From NCBI RefSeq assembly GCF_000208865.1, contig NC_018397.1, positions 3,997,748 to 4,061,747 on the forward strand: a stretch of DNA of 64,000 nucleotides, in the 5' to 3' direction. A model generated the notes under the pieces. It did no database searches and was not told the origin of the DNA. It saw only the letters and a program-made list of their open reading frames with translations. Source of the DNA: Neospora caninum Liverpool (taxonomy: Eukaryota > Apicomplexa > Conoidasida > Eucoccidiorida > Sarcocystidae). This document shows, in pieces, positions 10,001-21,100 of this stretch (positions within the stretch are counted from its first letter, which is position 1; each line of letters opens with the position of its first letter). Both the position numbers and the translations under genes were made by a program.

Positions 10001-12417
10001 CTGTCCACCCCGTTTCGTCGAGATTCAACAGGGAGAAGGCCACGACGAGGAGACAGACTACGCGCTTCGCTGCGGTCGTCTCTCGCCGGCGACCCCGACG
10101 ACGCGGCCGGTCCAGGTGACGCATCGTTGCTCCCGTGTTTTCGCTCTCTGTTGCTTGACAGCACAGTCCCTCCAGGCACCGTTTCTGGACTCCCCACTCT
10201 CCCGCTCCGATCCGTGGGCGGCGCGGACGCACTGCGCGAACGGCACGCGCCAGGCGACTGCGTCTGGAGCCTTGGCCGAACAGAGGCGGGCGCTCCCGCC
10301 TCACACCGACAGCAACAACTGCAGGGGACCGGAACCTGGACAAGCCGTCCGACGAGGGCCTGCTGCAGCTGCCGCAGCAAGAGAGTTGCGCCTTGCTGCT
10401 GTGCCACAGCAGCCAAACTCCCTGCGTCCCTCGCGCCCTTCACGTTCGGTTCCTGCTTCGCGTCGGCGTTGCCCGACGGGGCACCAGACACACTCTCCTC
10501 GCCGCGGCCACGCGAACCACAGAGGCCCGCGCGCTGGATCCCGGACACTGGCGAGGACACGAAAGTCCGGATTTCCGCGGGTTTGCAGTCCGACCAGGAA
10601 ACCGGCGCTTCCAGCTTCGCCCCTGGAGGACTCGGGAGACGCAAACGCGCTTTGAGGTGGCCCGGGACAGCACGCGACCTTCCGGGGCTTTGCTGGGCGA
10701 CGCGAGACGCCTGGCCTGCGTCGCAGCACCGCGCGGCCGCGTCCCCGTCTCGTCTCGGGGAAGGCCCCGGAGACTTGCCCTCGAGCAACGGGAGCGCACT
10801 CGCGAGTCTGGAGGCCGAGCACGACCGCTCGGCACTCGGTTCTGTGGTCTCCGATCTTCGCAGTGGAGACCACGGACCTGCATTTTCCTCCGCCCCGGCG
10901 CCTTTTCCACGAGGCGTCACTGCCTCGGCTGCCAAAAAGTGGTACGAGGCCGAGAGAAACTTTTCCCGCGCCCTCCTCTCTGCGCGCTCCCGCTCACTCT
11001 CCTCGCGTCCCACCTCGCTCTCTCTCGGCACACTCCGCGGCGACAGACCGCGGACGCAGTGCGTCCGGAGCCTCGTGCAAGACGCAGAGAAGGCGCCTCC
11101 GGGAACTGCGACGGCGCCGGCTGCATGTCGCGGCCGTGGATCGCTCGCTCCCCCCCCTCGCATGCTGTGAGAGAGCGCGGAACTCCGAAGAGGCCCGAGG
11201 GCGCGTTGGGGACTTGAAATCGGTCTTGGGACCTGGGCCGACGAGGCGACAGTTCCCGAGGCCTGGTGCGTCTTGGTGAGGTCCGAGGAGCAGTCGCTCC
11301 TCGAGGGCCTCCCGTCTGGTTCATTCGCTAGACACCCACGGCCTGCTTCGCGGCCTGTCTCGGCGAAGCCCGAAACAGGGCGAAGAATCCCGTTGGGGAA
11401 AGAATCCCCCCCGAAGAATCCTGGACGGTCACGGGCAGGGACACAGACGCTCGCGGAGACAGGAGTCCCCTCTCCCTTCACTGACCCCACATCTTCCTCC
11501 CGCCGTGTGGACGTTGGCGCGGAGAGGCCGCGCACAGAGCTCACGGAGACATCGTCCGGGGAGGCGAGCGAGGCCTGCTCGCTCTGGAGTTCCGTGAAAA
11601 TCTGTTGAATCAGGAATCGCCAGACCTCTTCGACATCGAGCTCGACGTCCTGTTCAAAATCAACGTTGAGCATGCGCATTTGCGAGACAAAGTCAAAGGG
11701 CGAAAGGACATTCTGTTCCTGCTTGATCCACCACCGCTTGGTTTGGAGCTGCCGCTTCAGACGCAGCTGGCGCCGCATCATCTCCTTCTGACCCTTTTCA
11801 GGGTCGTCCTGCGGCGCCCCTCCGTCCTCTTTGTCGTCGACGCTTGCCGGTTGCGTGCACGCGAGGGGAGACTGAGAAGCCGTCGCAGGCGAAGCGTTGT
11901 CGAGAAGCGATGCACCGCCCCCAGCTGCGCCAGGCGACGCCCCGCTGTCTTCGCCGGCATGCATTCTTCCGAGAATGTCTGCCATACAATAATTGAGGGG
12001 CGTTCTCGAAGCGGTGATAATCGGCGCGGCTGCTCTTCCCACCGCTGCAGCGTCTCCACACCAAGCCTCCCTTCTCCATCTCCGCGGTCTTCCCCGGGCA
12101 GAAGCATCCGCGCTAACCGAACTTCTGAGACCGTCCGACCGGCTCGTGGCCGTTCGTCCCCTTTCTCGCGTTTCCGCCTCTGCGGGGCGACGAAGTAGCG
12201 CCCGCTGCCGGCGCACGAGCTCGAGAAGATCCGAAGACGGACTTCTACTGCGCTGATGTTCGTGCCACACAGCCCCGTAGACAGTCGAGAAGGTCCGAGT
12301 CGCTGCTAGAGCTTGAAGAAGAACGTTGAAGCTGCAAGTCTTTCCCAAGTTGAGGAGGCCAGGCGGCGGCCGCTCGCACGCACACGAGGCGGCTGCCTCT
12401 CCACCCTCGCCTGCCAT
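7084..12417 (-). CDS. Ubiquitin carboxyl-terminal hydrolase (USP, peptidase C19), single exon
   Basis: This is a cysteine protease that removes ubiquitin from proteins. It is 1777 aa in one unbroken exon. The start ATG at 12417 lies only 27 codons before the catalytic Cys box, GLLNLGKTCSFNVLLQ: nucleophile Cys28, oxyanion Asn23, Lys in place of the common Asn of GNTC. A QQD-like box (FEQDVELDVEEVWRFLIQQI) lies near residues 250-275. About 700 residues of Ser/Pro/Arg-rich insertion follow, then ITLEECLALAF (about 1030). CxxC pairs are CSCCCRC (about 700), CLAC (about 1120) and CHRC (about 1225). CHRC leads into LERLPEILLFQLPR, a typical USP palm segment. The His box GVGGHYVCYRRG gives His1427, and WWEVND gives Asn1506/Asp1507. 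Residues after about 1530 form a basic low-complexity tail. The His and C-terminal boxes resemble USP30/UBP16 more than USP7, so the exact subfamily is uncertain. Activity is expected from the intact residues. Confidence 0.9.
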   Translation of the reverse strand: MAGEGGEAAASCACERPPPGLLNLGKTCSFNVLLQALAATRTFSTVYGAVWHEHQRSRSPSSDLLELVRRQRALLRRPAEAETRERGRTATSRSDGLRSSVSADASARGRPRRWRREAWCGDAAAVGRAAAPIITASRTPLNYCMADILGRMHAGEDSGASPGAAGGGASLLDNASPATASQSPLACTQPASVDDKEDGGAPQDDPEKGQKEMMRRQLRLKRQLQTKRWWIKQEQNVLSPFDFVSQMRMLNVDFEQDVELDVEEVWRFLIQQIFTELQSEQASLASPDDVSVSSVRGLSAPTSTRREEDVGSVKGEGTPVSASVCVPARDRPGFFGGDSFPNGILRPVSGFAETGREAGRGCLANEPDGRPSRSDCSSDLTKTHQASGTVASSAQVPRPISSPQRALGPLRSSALSHSMRGGGASDPRPRHAAGAVAVPGGAFSASCTRLRTHCVRGLSPRSVPRESEVGREESERERAERRAREKFLSASYHFLAAEAVTPRGKGAGAEENAGPWSPLRRSETTEPSAERSCSASRLASALPLLEGKSPGPSPRRDGDAAARCCDAGQASRVAQQSPGRSRAVPGHLKARLRLPSPPGAKLEAPVSWSDCKPAEIRTFVSSPVSGIQRAGLCGSRGRGEESVSGAPSGNADAKQEPNVKGARDAGSLAAVAQQQGATLLLRQLQQALVGRLVQVPVPCSCCCRCEAGAPASVRPRLQTQSPGACRSRSASAPPTDRSGRVGSPETVPGGTVLSSNRERKHGSNDASPGPAASSGSPARDDRSEARSLSPRRGLLPVESRRNGVDRRGNVCASPAASPSQSCVHAASGRSSPLSVPVSSHTEAKSASLSRRSQKENLAPSALAAQDSPRASRASSPEGVNSARSGRSKGSGEAKSSSAVSAFLTPSLFPSSLATHPVCTPLAPAVATSGVQAVGLEQDDGTSGIEGLSSRGDAMLSLLSVESFCGVLPVRLPERSRWVSSRARTNTVGLSGSSLSSTGLDASSPLLARADSTPQSADSAETMGGSRRISPLQPITLEECLALAFQQSCGGASPSGGAAAAAEAGERKRGREAARRARPAGAFGGRRRLSRTQRRVKAGDAEKKTWRGTGPANPGSEGGKHKCLACGKWRVRRRGCAPEAAPSAGEGENATHAAGSRQGRVSGAVEVEGAERRTLSRSGTRTSTRDTTPAHSEETAKNGDREAAPGKESQVWRDSRDAFSCYQRLVCHRCNQVHMRTFLERLPEILLFQLPRSSITPPGTFGSGAVKAAAAAAGGGFKIKAHVEFPQRLESVIAPHCVASPAFEAAWGRLMDATGRPGGSDSSGSLESDGGTDVSGRRKRRKLSSQRAQNRAGSKTAGTRGEGKAVHRRVANSVSRDERPGTGAATLSTLAGTAAAPDSIRHTLQHEAGVYTLRAVIEHQGRSGVGGHYVCYRRGAPCDLVVETRENGEHLEGSPASLTSLSQAGAVSFSAAPQGEARRGVWDDSAAVLENSPREETPEEGTWWEVNDAEVTQTTWDHVRLSQAYILVYERCDENVCCSRFGGDRRVACRAQVVSSPAFPRTGAETDGPTPAARGRSGPRCGALSGAEKNVPLVSVQSRTRRLLRAGEPCRTSGSCRRAEGRNEACRPETREPGETGVASERPQAPRQKKKTSTRDTAGEGGHEKSARGVCAGRRPRSRRGRSSESHSSVARGPRRAGEHGEDAGECRGRCIVSGEGERPVPLEPPANATERRRGRRRDDGAFLWTGESGKNVGSGNRQGRRATRQRSVASATIAADA

Positions 12418-15400
12418 CGTCGCTGCTGACTTCGACTCCGGACCACGCTCCTAGAGAGAAGAGAGCCAGAATGCGAGCATTCGGGTGTTACAACTTGTGT
12501 CCGGAGCACACCTCGAGGGGGGGACGAGCGTGGCCGGCAAAAATATCTTCTAGGAAGGAGAGTGGACCGTGACAACAGCGAGAGTTCCTTGCCTCCGCCA
12601 ATGGCCTCGCGAAATGGCAAGCGGAGCCGCGTGTGAAGGGGGCACCTTTTCGTTTTCTGGAAAACAGCTCTCCGCTGTCCGATGCGCCAAAAATTCGCAA
12701 AGCGGCTTCCGTTCTTCGCCGGCACTCAGCGGTCAAAAAGACACATCAAATATCCGTTGCACCCGCGTTCTACCTAAGCAGCGTCGTCCGTCGGACATAC
12801 GCACGGTGTATGTACACCCCGTCCTAGACGTGAATCGCACAGCCGGAAGCCGAATCGGACAGCGCAGGTTCCGGAGCTTCAAAAGTACGTGAGATCAAGA
12901 TGCACCGCTGGATCTCCGCCTACGCTGGCCGGCGAGAGAGCGCCACATTTGAGTCTGCAGTGACAAAATACCAGACTGAGAGATGACCTTTCACGATGCT
13001 ACCGTCTCTCAGCCCAGCTGGATCGATGACAAAACGTTTACCGTGTCGACCGTGGCACAGACGGTGGAAACAGAGGACGTGACGCGACGGGAGCGTTGCG
13101 CCTTCGTCGCCGCGTGGCTGACCGAAGATGGAAAAAGGCGACGGTTCGCAATTCACCGGCCGCGGGGGGTTAGGGGCACGTCAAGCAGCTGGGACAATCA
13201 CACAGGTCACCACGAAGACTCTCCGATGGCAGTGAACGACATATACTCTCAGGGCATGCGTGCGAAGACAAACAAACGGTCACGTTCGTCGCAGGATCGT
13301 TTTCGCTAGAAGACGCGCGACACTGCAAATGTGAGCTACCGGATACGATGAAGCACGATGAGCCGGAAGACACCATCTTGGCTGACATATATAACGAGGC
13401 CGGCTACCTCCCCCTCGACCGGGGGATCGGCGAGCTCCCAACACTTCACGAGGGGCTAGTGCATCGGCGAAAGTTATGCGCAGCAGCGTCGCCCGTTGTA
13501 CAGAGTCACATGCAAGGCGGGTGACAAAGGAGAGACCGGTGCGCGCCTCAAGAAGACTTCGGCTACAAACATTGTTGGCGGCAAAGAGCCGGCCTTTTCT
13601 CCCCAGCGGCAAACGTTGCCTAGGGAAGGGAATAGGACGGGGCAGGCTGGGTGGATCTCTCGAAGGAAAACGTGCCTTTGCCAGCAACTCAGCGGCCCTG
13701 CGAAGAGCAGGACACACGTAAAGACTCGCGACAAACACAGTCTAACTGCTGAGCTTCAGCTGTTGTGCAGACTTCCGACTGTGCTGAAGACTTGGGGCGA
13801 TGGCATGTTCCTCTTGAATTGAATATAAAAACAGAGCGACTGTGGATCTCCGAAACTGTACAACTGTTGAAAAGAAAATCGCACGCAAAACTTTGCCTGC
13901 CCGAACTCCGGACAGCATCTCTTCAGATGCACGATGTTTTCTTGTGCTGCCGTCTTGGAGGCGCCACTAGAAAACAAGCACGACTGCGAAAACGCAACAG
14001 CTGGTGTGACACAAGGAAAACAACCTGTTTGCTTGCTTCCTTTTGCGTTGCGAAAACAAACTTAGTAGCTACAGTCAACAGGCGCGCCAGAGTATACACC
14101 GCAGACATAGCGACGAAACCGCAAGATAATAAAACAGGTAAACAAGATAGAGGCCGACACACGCGACGAAATCGTCCAGGTAAGAAAATATGTCGGCGGA
14201 GCTACTACAGGGAAAACCCACCGATAACGCAAAACGTACAAGTACAACGATGGGTGTTTGCGAACAAACTGGAAATTGTCGAAGTACACAGACGTTTGAA
14301 CACGGCAGTTTGCCTCGGAGTTCGGAAAAACCTCACGCACTTGAAAATCGGAGTCACGCCAAGCAGATACGTTGCAACCTGAAGAAAAAACGGGCGCCAA
14401 AAGACGTAATTAATATGTAGAAGACAGAGCCTCCAACGTCACAGTAGGCGTTGAGGAACTCAATTCACTGCCTCTTTTAAAAAAGAATTACGTTCCTCTC
14501 TGCACGAGAAGGTGCGATGTGCACGTCCGTCGTGGGGGCTCTGACAGGGCATTTTCGTGCGGTAAGAGGATACTTCCTCGGAAAACGGGAAAACCTACAG
14601 ACCCAGAAGACAAGCAGCCGTGATTTCCGCCAGGGTCTACCAGCTGCGCCTGAACCATGACATCCACATCTGGACGAGGTTCCGTGTACTCCCAAATTCA
14701 AAAGACTCCGAAAGGCTACATGTCCCTGCCGCGCTCGTTCCGTAACAAGTGACGTACACTATAAACATCACGCAGGTGGAGTGTGTACCACAGAATGGTA
14801 ACGAACAACCGCAATCAACGACGCAGGCCAGCAAAAAAGCACCACGCTTTTTCGGTTTTCATTTTTCCGTACTACTGTTCTCTCCGTAAACTGAACCGCC
14901 GAAAAGTGCTCATTGTCGCGGTTTCCCGTCATATCCAGTGTGGACACGCCGCCACGCCCCGGATGACGCGGGATGACCCTGTCGCTCGTAGACCGGCAAC
15001 AACAGGGAAACAGCTGGGATGACGCGTACATGCAGGACGGTTCCCGCGGAAACATGGAAACGTGTGTGTGTTTATCCAGCGGCAAAGTATCGAGCCGAAG
15101 CCACAACCGACAAATCAGCAGGCGCTGGTGTCAACACCTCAGAAGAAAACAGCTGATTTCAGCCGAGTTGGAAGCGTTTTACAGAAACGGGTTAGCGTAC
15201 ACAGGAGTTGAGGGGCATCCACTGCTCTTTCTGTTTTGAAAATCCCCGGGAGTTTTTGACGGTGTAAGAAATGCCGTCAGCGAGATTGCGGGCATGCGTA
15301 CGTCAGGCAGTACCTTTTGTCTTTTCGTAAGGTCTGCCTGCCTTCGAGCGGGCGTTCTCTTGTATCCGTCACTTTGTCCGATGCGGCTTTGGAGTGCGGT

Positions 15401-18105
15401 AAAGCGGGTGTTATCTGAGCAGCACAGAAAATGTTGAAACTTACAGGCGTGTCCTGTGGCTATCGTCGTCCATTCATGTTCTTTACAAAATGCAAGCACT
15501 TCTTAGTTGGAGGACAGGCGTAGCAGTCGGCCAGTTCCTGGAGTGGACGCACAACGTCGCCAACGTGGTTAGATACTCACTGGAGCTGCGCCGTCCCTTG
15601 GTATGCCTCTCCCAGTGAACAGTAGGCGGTAGGCTCTTCCGTACCGGCGTTTCTGTTGTACAGATGTGCCCTACACCCCGAGAAAAACGCAAAGCTATGC
15701 TTGACACGCCGTAGCCTTTCGTCGGTGTAGAATCGCAGCTGCTACATGCTGACTAAAGTTGCAGAGTACGTGTGGCGAGGGTCCAAACCCAACCACCGCA
15801 TCCTTGCTCACAGCCTCGTCGTCCCTTGATAGCCTCTTGTCAGTGCTGCCGTGAGTAACACCTTAGTGCTGAGATTCGCTCATAAAGGACAATTCGTTTA
15901 TGAAGACCATGCAGAGCATACCCCTTTTCTGGGGCACTTTGCACGTGTAGAACACTAGTTCGGGTTTTGAGCGTTTCCCTTACGCTGCTGAGGAACACGG
16001 AGTTTACCGGTGTACGGTCGGGTGAAATATATTCTTGAGTTCACATTTTCGCCATCCTTGCGAATACAGAGGTGGAATGGCGCTGCACGTCTGAGCCCGG
16101 AGACTGTCACGAATGGAGAATTGTCAGTGGTACGTGTGGTAAGCAGATTAGCGAACAGGCTACGGGGTTTGACCTTCCCATACCACAACTTGGGGATTCC
16201 TTTTTGATTCAATTGTTCTGCCTACACAAAAACTTCGAACTCGGTCGACCATATTATTTAAGACTGGTTATTCCAGCATTAGGAGCTCCAATAACCATCA
16301 GTCTACGTTGCTTCTGCACACTAAAGGATGTCAGGGCTGGATCAGCTTTTCTTCGCCGTTTTCAAGTCATGGTTGTGCGGCCTCGAGGGTGTGGCGGCGG
16401 AGCTTTCTCTCCCGTTAGAGATTGGAGAGAAAACTGTGTGTACCCAACAAGTTCCACTCGTCTCAATGCAGTACGGACTCCAATCGGTACCCTGAAGACC
16501 ACAACGAACGCATGAAAGCTATGCAGATTCCCACTGCTTGGTCCCATTCTACAACGCACGCAGTTGAAGTTGACTAACCAACACGACTTCTGGCGAGGTG
16601 CCCAGCCACAATCCTCTGCAAGCAATCGTGCCACAAGGTGCTCCAAAACGTGCTGCCTGTCTTCTGTAAAGCTCTAGCTCGAGATCGGTGGGTTATCTAA
16701 GGGTGTTGACACCAAAAATGTGGAACGAACTGAGTGTTTTTTTACGAAATCCAGCGTTCTTCGCTGAGTGTGACCGTGAATTAAAGACACACACGAAGCT
16801 CCTTCAGCCAGAGTAGGTGTAGCTTTAGTTTTCGTAGGCACGGAAACTACAACAAATTGCGCAGTTTTTCCCGATTCTCTGTGTCCGTGAGTTTTTTTCG
16901 CATGGCGAGGTGGAGCTGCGGTTTATTCGCCGACTTTCGACGACGGGGGCCTGTTACTGCCACCATCCCATCTCCCAGCGCTCCCCACAGACCATCTCTG
17001 AACGGCAACTTCCCAGCACACGCACCTCTCAGTTTGCCTTTGACTACAAGGAAATGGCATTGACAACCGACGTTCGCCGCTTCCGACGAAGCGACCGTTT
17101 CAGAAACATGTTACCCCTCCACTCACGACACGCGTGCGCCGCTTAAGCGGGCCACGCCTAACTCTCTACATCCTGCTGTGCATGAGATTTGCACGCAAAC
17201 GAAATGGCCTTGCATGGCTTTTCACTGGCCGACAACTCGGAGAAGGCAGCTGAGCAGACGGCAATCCTTTGAACGAACACTCCGGGAGATGTTCAGAACA
17301 CACCAAATTGAACGATATCTAGGAAAATGGTACGACGTAGAAGCTGATCGCCTACACCGCGGTTTTCTGCTTGGGGACCTGTCGCTGCCTCCCGTAGAGT
17401 TCAGGAGCTCCGAGAGTGTAGTACTTCGTAGCTGCCTCGCGAAAATCCCTGATACTCTCCAGATCTACCCAACTGTTCCGCAACCGCCACAGAGGGTTGG
17501 AGCTTCTTCCTGTATCGAACTGCACGCAAGCAACACCGAACCAAATACTTGCATCAGCTGCACTGGTGCCAACGTGAATTCCACCACCGCTCACTACGAG
17601 ATGCTACACAGAATCTTCATCGTAACACAGTTCTGTGTGCAAGGAACAGACTTGCTCAGCAAGAAGGGAAAACCCTGTCGCCTTGAGCAATACCACTGAT
17701 TAAGCAGAACATCACATTGCCGTAGCCTTCAGAGTGCGCAGAGAAATGGACTCCTCGTGTTCCTACATTTCTAGTACGCCTCTGAGGTGGCCTGCCGCTA
17801 CAGTCACCATCCATGCTTCCCCAGACACTCAGCCACACACAGCTGCTGCTCGGCCCCGAGGCGTCGTAGGTGAAATCGTCTATTCAAACATATATTTTTC
17901 AATTGCGCGAACGCCGTGCTGGACACATGCCTTCCAACGCTTAGCACTACACAACGGTAAATTCGTACTATGATAAACAATCAGGCACGCGAACGTAGCT
18001 GTGAACGCATTCCCAAAAAGCCAACAAGCTACCTTCGCCGCCGTGCCCCTAACTTGGCTGGTGAACTCCACACACCGGGAGGTCGCGAGGAGTTCCTGTC
18101 CTTTT
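12418..18105. other. Intergenic region between USP start and M16 3' end, no gene recognised
   Basis: Both neighbours are on the minus strand, so this interval holds the USP promoter/5' UTR (left part) and the M16 3' UTR (right end). Open frames of 100-205 codons occur (for example 13765-14382 and 17178-17699, both +) but none has a recognisable domain, a good ATG context or a consistent splice pattern. About 13.7-17.2 kb is visibly poorer in G+C than the flanking genes. A distinctly AT-rich block lies near 16180-16320. I see no tRNA, rRNA or mobile element. Confidence 0.45.
13003..13009 (-). promoter_or_regulatory. WGAGACG heptamer upstream of the USP gene
   Basis: CGTCTCT on the plus strand, so AGAGACG in the sense of the minus-strand USP gene, about 590 bases before its ATG. 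It matches the known Toxoplasma heptamer but is a single copy, so chance is not excluded. Confidence 0.3.
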
Positions 18106-21100
18106 TCACAATGCCTCATGTAGAAGGTGAATGCAACCCTTTGGCACAGCACTTTGCACTCTCCGTAAGTCCGCACTCAAAGCCTGAATGTTGCAGCACG
18201 GCAGCGCGTGTCTGTTTCGGCCGCGCACGTTCTCGGGTGTTCTTACAGTGGTCATGTCGGGCATGCCTCGCTCAGCGTAGTAATCGTCCGAGTCGCCACA
18301 GGACTCAGGTCCAGAAGTATGCATTCCCCCGACGCCGTAGCTGGCATCGGGCTCCCGCGTGAATGCGTCATTGGCGTTCGGGCTGGACCGGGTCCATGAG
18401 CTGCTTAGTTCAATAACTAGCCAAGGCGCGACTACCACGGAATTGAGGAAGAACTCCCGCACGTCATCCAGCGTCAAGGACCTGCAAAGAGCGTAAAAAG
18501 CATCGAACAAACGACGTACACCCCCGCGGTGACAGACAGTTGCCTCTGACGCGCGTGAGACTGCATTCATGCATGCCCCGACGAGGGCGTTTGGAGCACC
18601 GATCTGCACAAAACGTGCTGCGCCGATGTCTGTTCCGTCGAAAGGCCGGAAGACTCAAGCTCTCTTCTCGTTCCCGATCGCAAAGCCAGAGTTCCACACA
18701 GGGAAGCACACCGCGTGTCGAAGCAAAGTTTCCGTGCATGTCTCTTCCCTTGTATCCGCTTCCTCTCCCTTTTCCGCTCCTCGCAGACCGCCGGCATTTC
18801 TGACTCCTCCGCGACTGCAGAGGGGCCCGACCCCAGACTGGTTCTCTCACCGGATACGTCGTGCCACGTCTTCACGCCTTCCGAAAAGGTAGCTTTTTTT
18901 CCGGATTTCGTGGACAAACATTTGGATGTCTGCTGGAATGAACGGCCGGCCCCGGAAAGTGTCCCCTTCTGTTCCCCCTTCTCCCGGCGCCCCTGTGGCT
19001 GCCTCTCCCTCTCCCTCGCGACTCGCAGGCTTCGGATCGTCGACCACAGCCTCGCGGCCGGAGTCCCGCCGTCGTTGCCTTTGCTTGTGGATGTGGTCCG
19101 CCTCCCACGAGTAAAGCATGAGGAACGAAGCCTCTGCGGTGTCCTTCGCCTTCTGGAACCTCTCCTCGTCGAGGAGAACAAAGAATCCCGGCTCGCCGAA
19201 GGCCCTGTGTTGCCGCGGATCGAACGCCGCCACGAAAACCGCCGCGTCCGGCCGGAAACCGTCGTCGTGCCACTCCCCTTGCAGAGGACAGCTGGGCAAA
19301 AGGTCTGAGGCGGGGCCGGCTCTGAGCAGCCTGTCGCCCTGTTGCGCGGAACTCTCAGAACACGACGGCGCGCCGTGCCGCATGCCTCGACCCCACTGTC
19401 TCGGCCGTTCTTCTGTTTTCTCGCCTCCCTGCCTTCCGTCCTCCAGCACGTCCTCGGAGAGAGACGACCGGCGGTCGGTCGCGCACACTGTCCCTGAGCA
19501 AGAAGACCTCCCTGGAACTCTCTCTTCTGGCCCGCCTCTCCGCGCCTCCCGCGGGCCCCCACCCGACCCGCCTTGTCCGGCTTTCCCCCGAACACTGCCG
19601 ACCACCGGACTGTGCGCGTAATGCGTTTTGAAAAAATCGCCCCGCAGTAAAACTGTCTCTCCGTCGGAAGGATACATGTCAGTTGGCGAGGCAGACTCTC
19701 GCGTTTCGGGCGTGGCAGAACGCGCCCGAGAAGCGAAGGCAGACGCGTCGGGCGGGAGATGGACTCCCGAGAACAATTCTGCCTGCGTGAAGAGCCACGC
19801 TTCCGCCCGCTCCGTGGCGACGCACGCCGGCACGTCAAAGCTTCGCAGGTCGAGCAGAAAGTAGCTAACTCCGGCGGGCTGGAGAGACAGATCGCAAAGG
19901 CGAGACACCGGAACCCGAGGCGCACGAATCAAACACAAAAAGGTGCGAAAAACGACTGGAAACTCCTGTTGGCGTAAGCCACTGAAATCGAACACTAGCT
20001 GTCCTAAGCAGTCAGGCGGAGGGGGGGGGGGGGGAGTGTACATCCTTTTTTGTCACACGAACCTTAGTAGCCGGTGACAACATCATCTGGTGAACGTAGA
20101 ACCATCCCACCAGAGAGAGCACTGAAACCCCTTCTGCGCTGTCTGCGCACAAAACCCTATATATGCGAAATGGTGCCCACCCATTCGTCTCTCGCTCTCT
20201 CTCACGCGATCTTCCGCTGCGGCCACTGCTGTTCACCTCAGTTGAAGCCAAAAAGCGAGAATCGCCCAGCGTTTACGAGGAAAGGAGGCGGTTCCTGTGC
20301 AGATACGGAGTCTACGTAGAAAGAGTTCACGTGGCGTCTCTCACCTCCTGACGAAGAGAAAGCGAGAGGGAATGGCACACGCCATCCAACGCACACACGT
20401 GGCGGTACATGGGATACGCCAGGAGGAGCTCGAGCACGGCGGCGATGGCCAACTCCTTGTCCGTCAGGATTCCGAGCTGAAGACAACACAGGAGCACAAG
20501 GGGGGAAGAAATGCCCCCTTCTGCGTGGACAGTGAAGAGGCGCGCACCAACGCGCAGAGAAAAAACGGAGCGCCGCCGAAAACCGAGCACGCGATGTGGA
20601 GAAAATATGGCAGCGAGAAGCATCAGTAAACAACGACGTCCAAGATCTGTTCCAGGAGCCCACGTCGTAGAGGAGGATACCCCCCAAGAAGACGGGAACC
20701 AGAAGAGAGCCAAAGACAAGACGCCCAGACGAGACGAGAAGACAACACGATAGGAATGGAAAAAGAGACGGCGCACACGGAGACCACTGTCACGCCATAC
20801 GAACCCAAGACGGAATGCCCTTCCTCTTGCGGTCTCAGGCGTCAAAAAAAGATATTTTGAGAAACACAGACCGAGGGAAACCTCCGCCAAGCAAAACGAA
20901 GCTCGCACAAAAGAACACAGATACGGACGTATGTATGTAGGGACCCGGCGCGCGTCACATAACGAAACTTGCATCGCTGCATCCTTGTACCACATATATA
21001 CGTGTATATATATGTATATAACTATATACATATGTATTTTATGCACGTGCGTTTATATGTGCATATATGCACACGCACCTAAGAGCAACCGGCAGCACGG

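Noticed and set aside
9992..11170. A 392-codon plus-strand open frame, with others at 8858-9901 and 7130-8128
   Set aside because: All are antisense to the USP exon, have no domain, and arise from its GC-rich, Ser/Arg-rich codons. The minus-strand frame carries the USP motifs.
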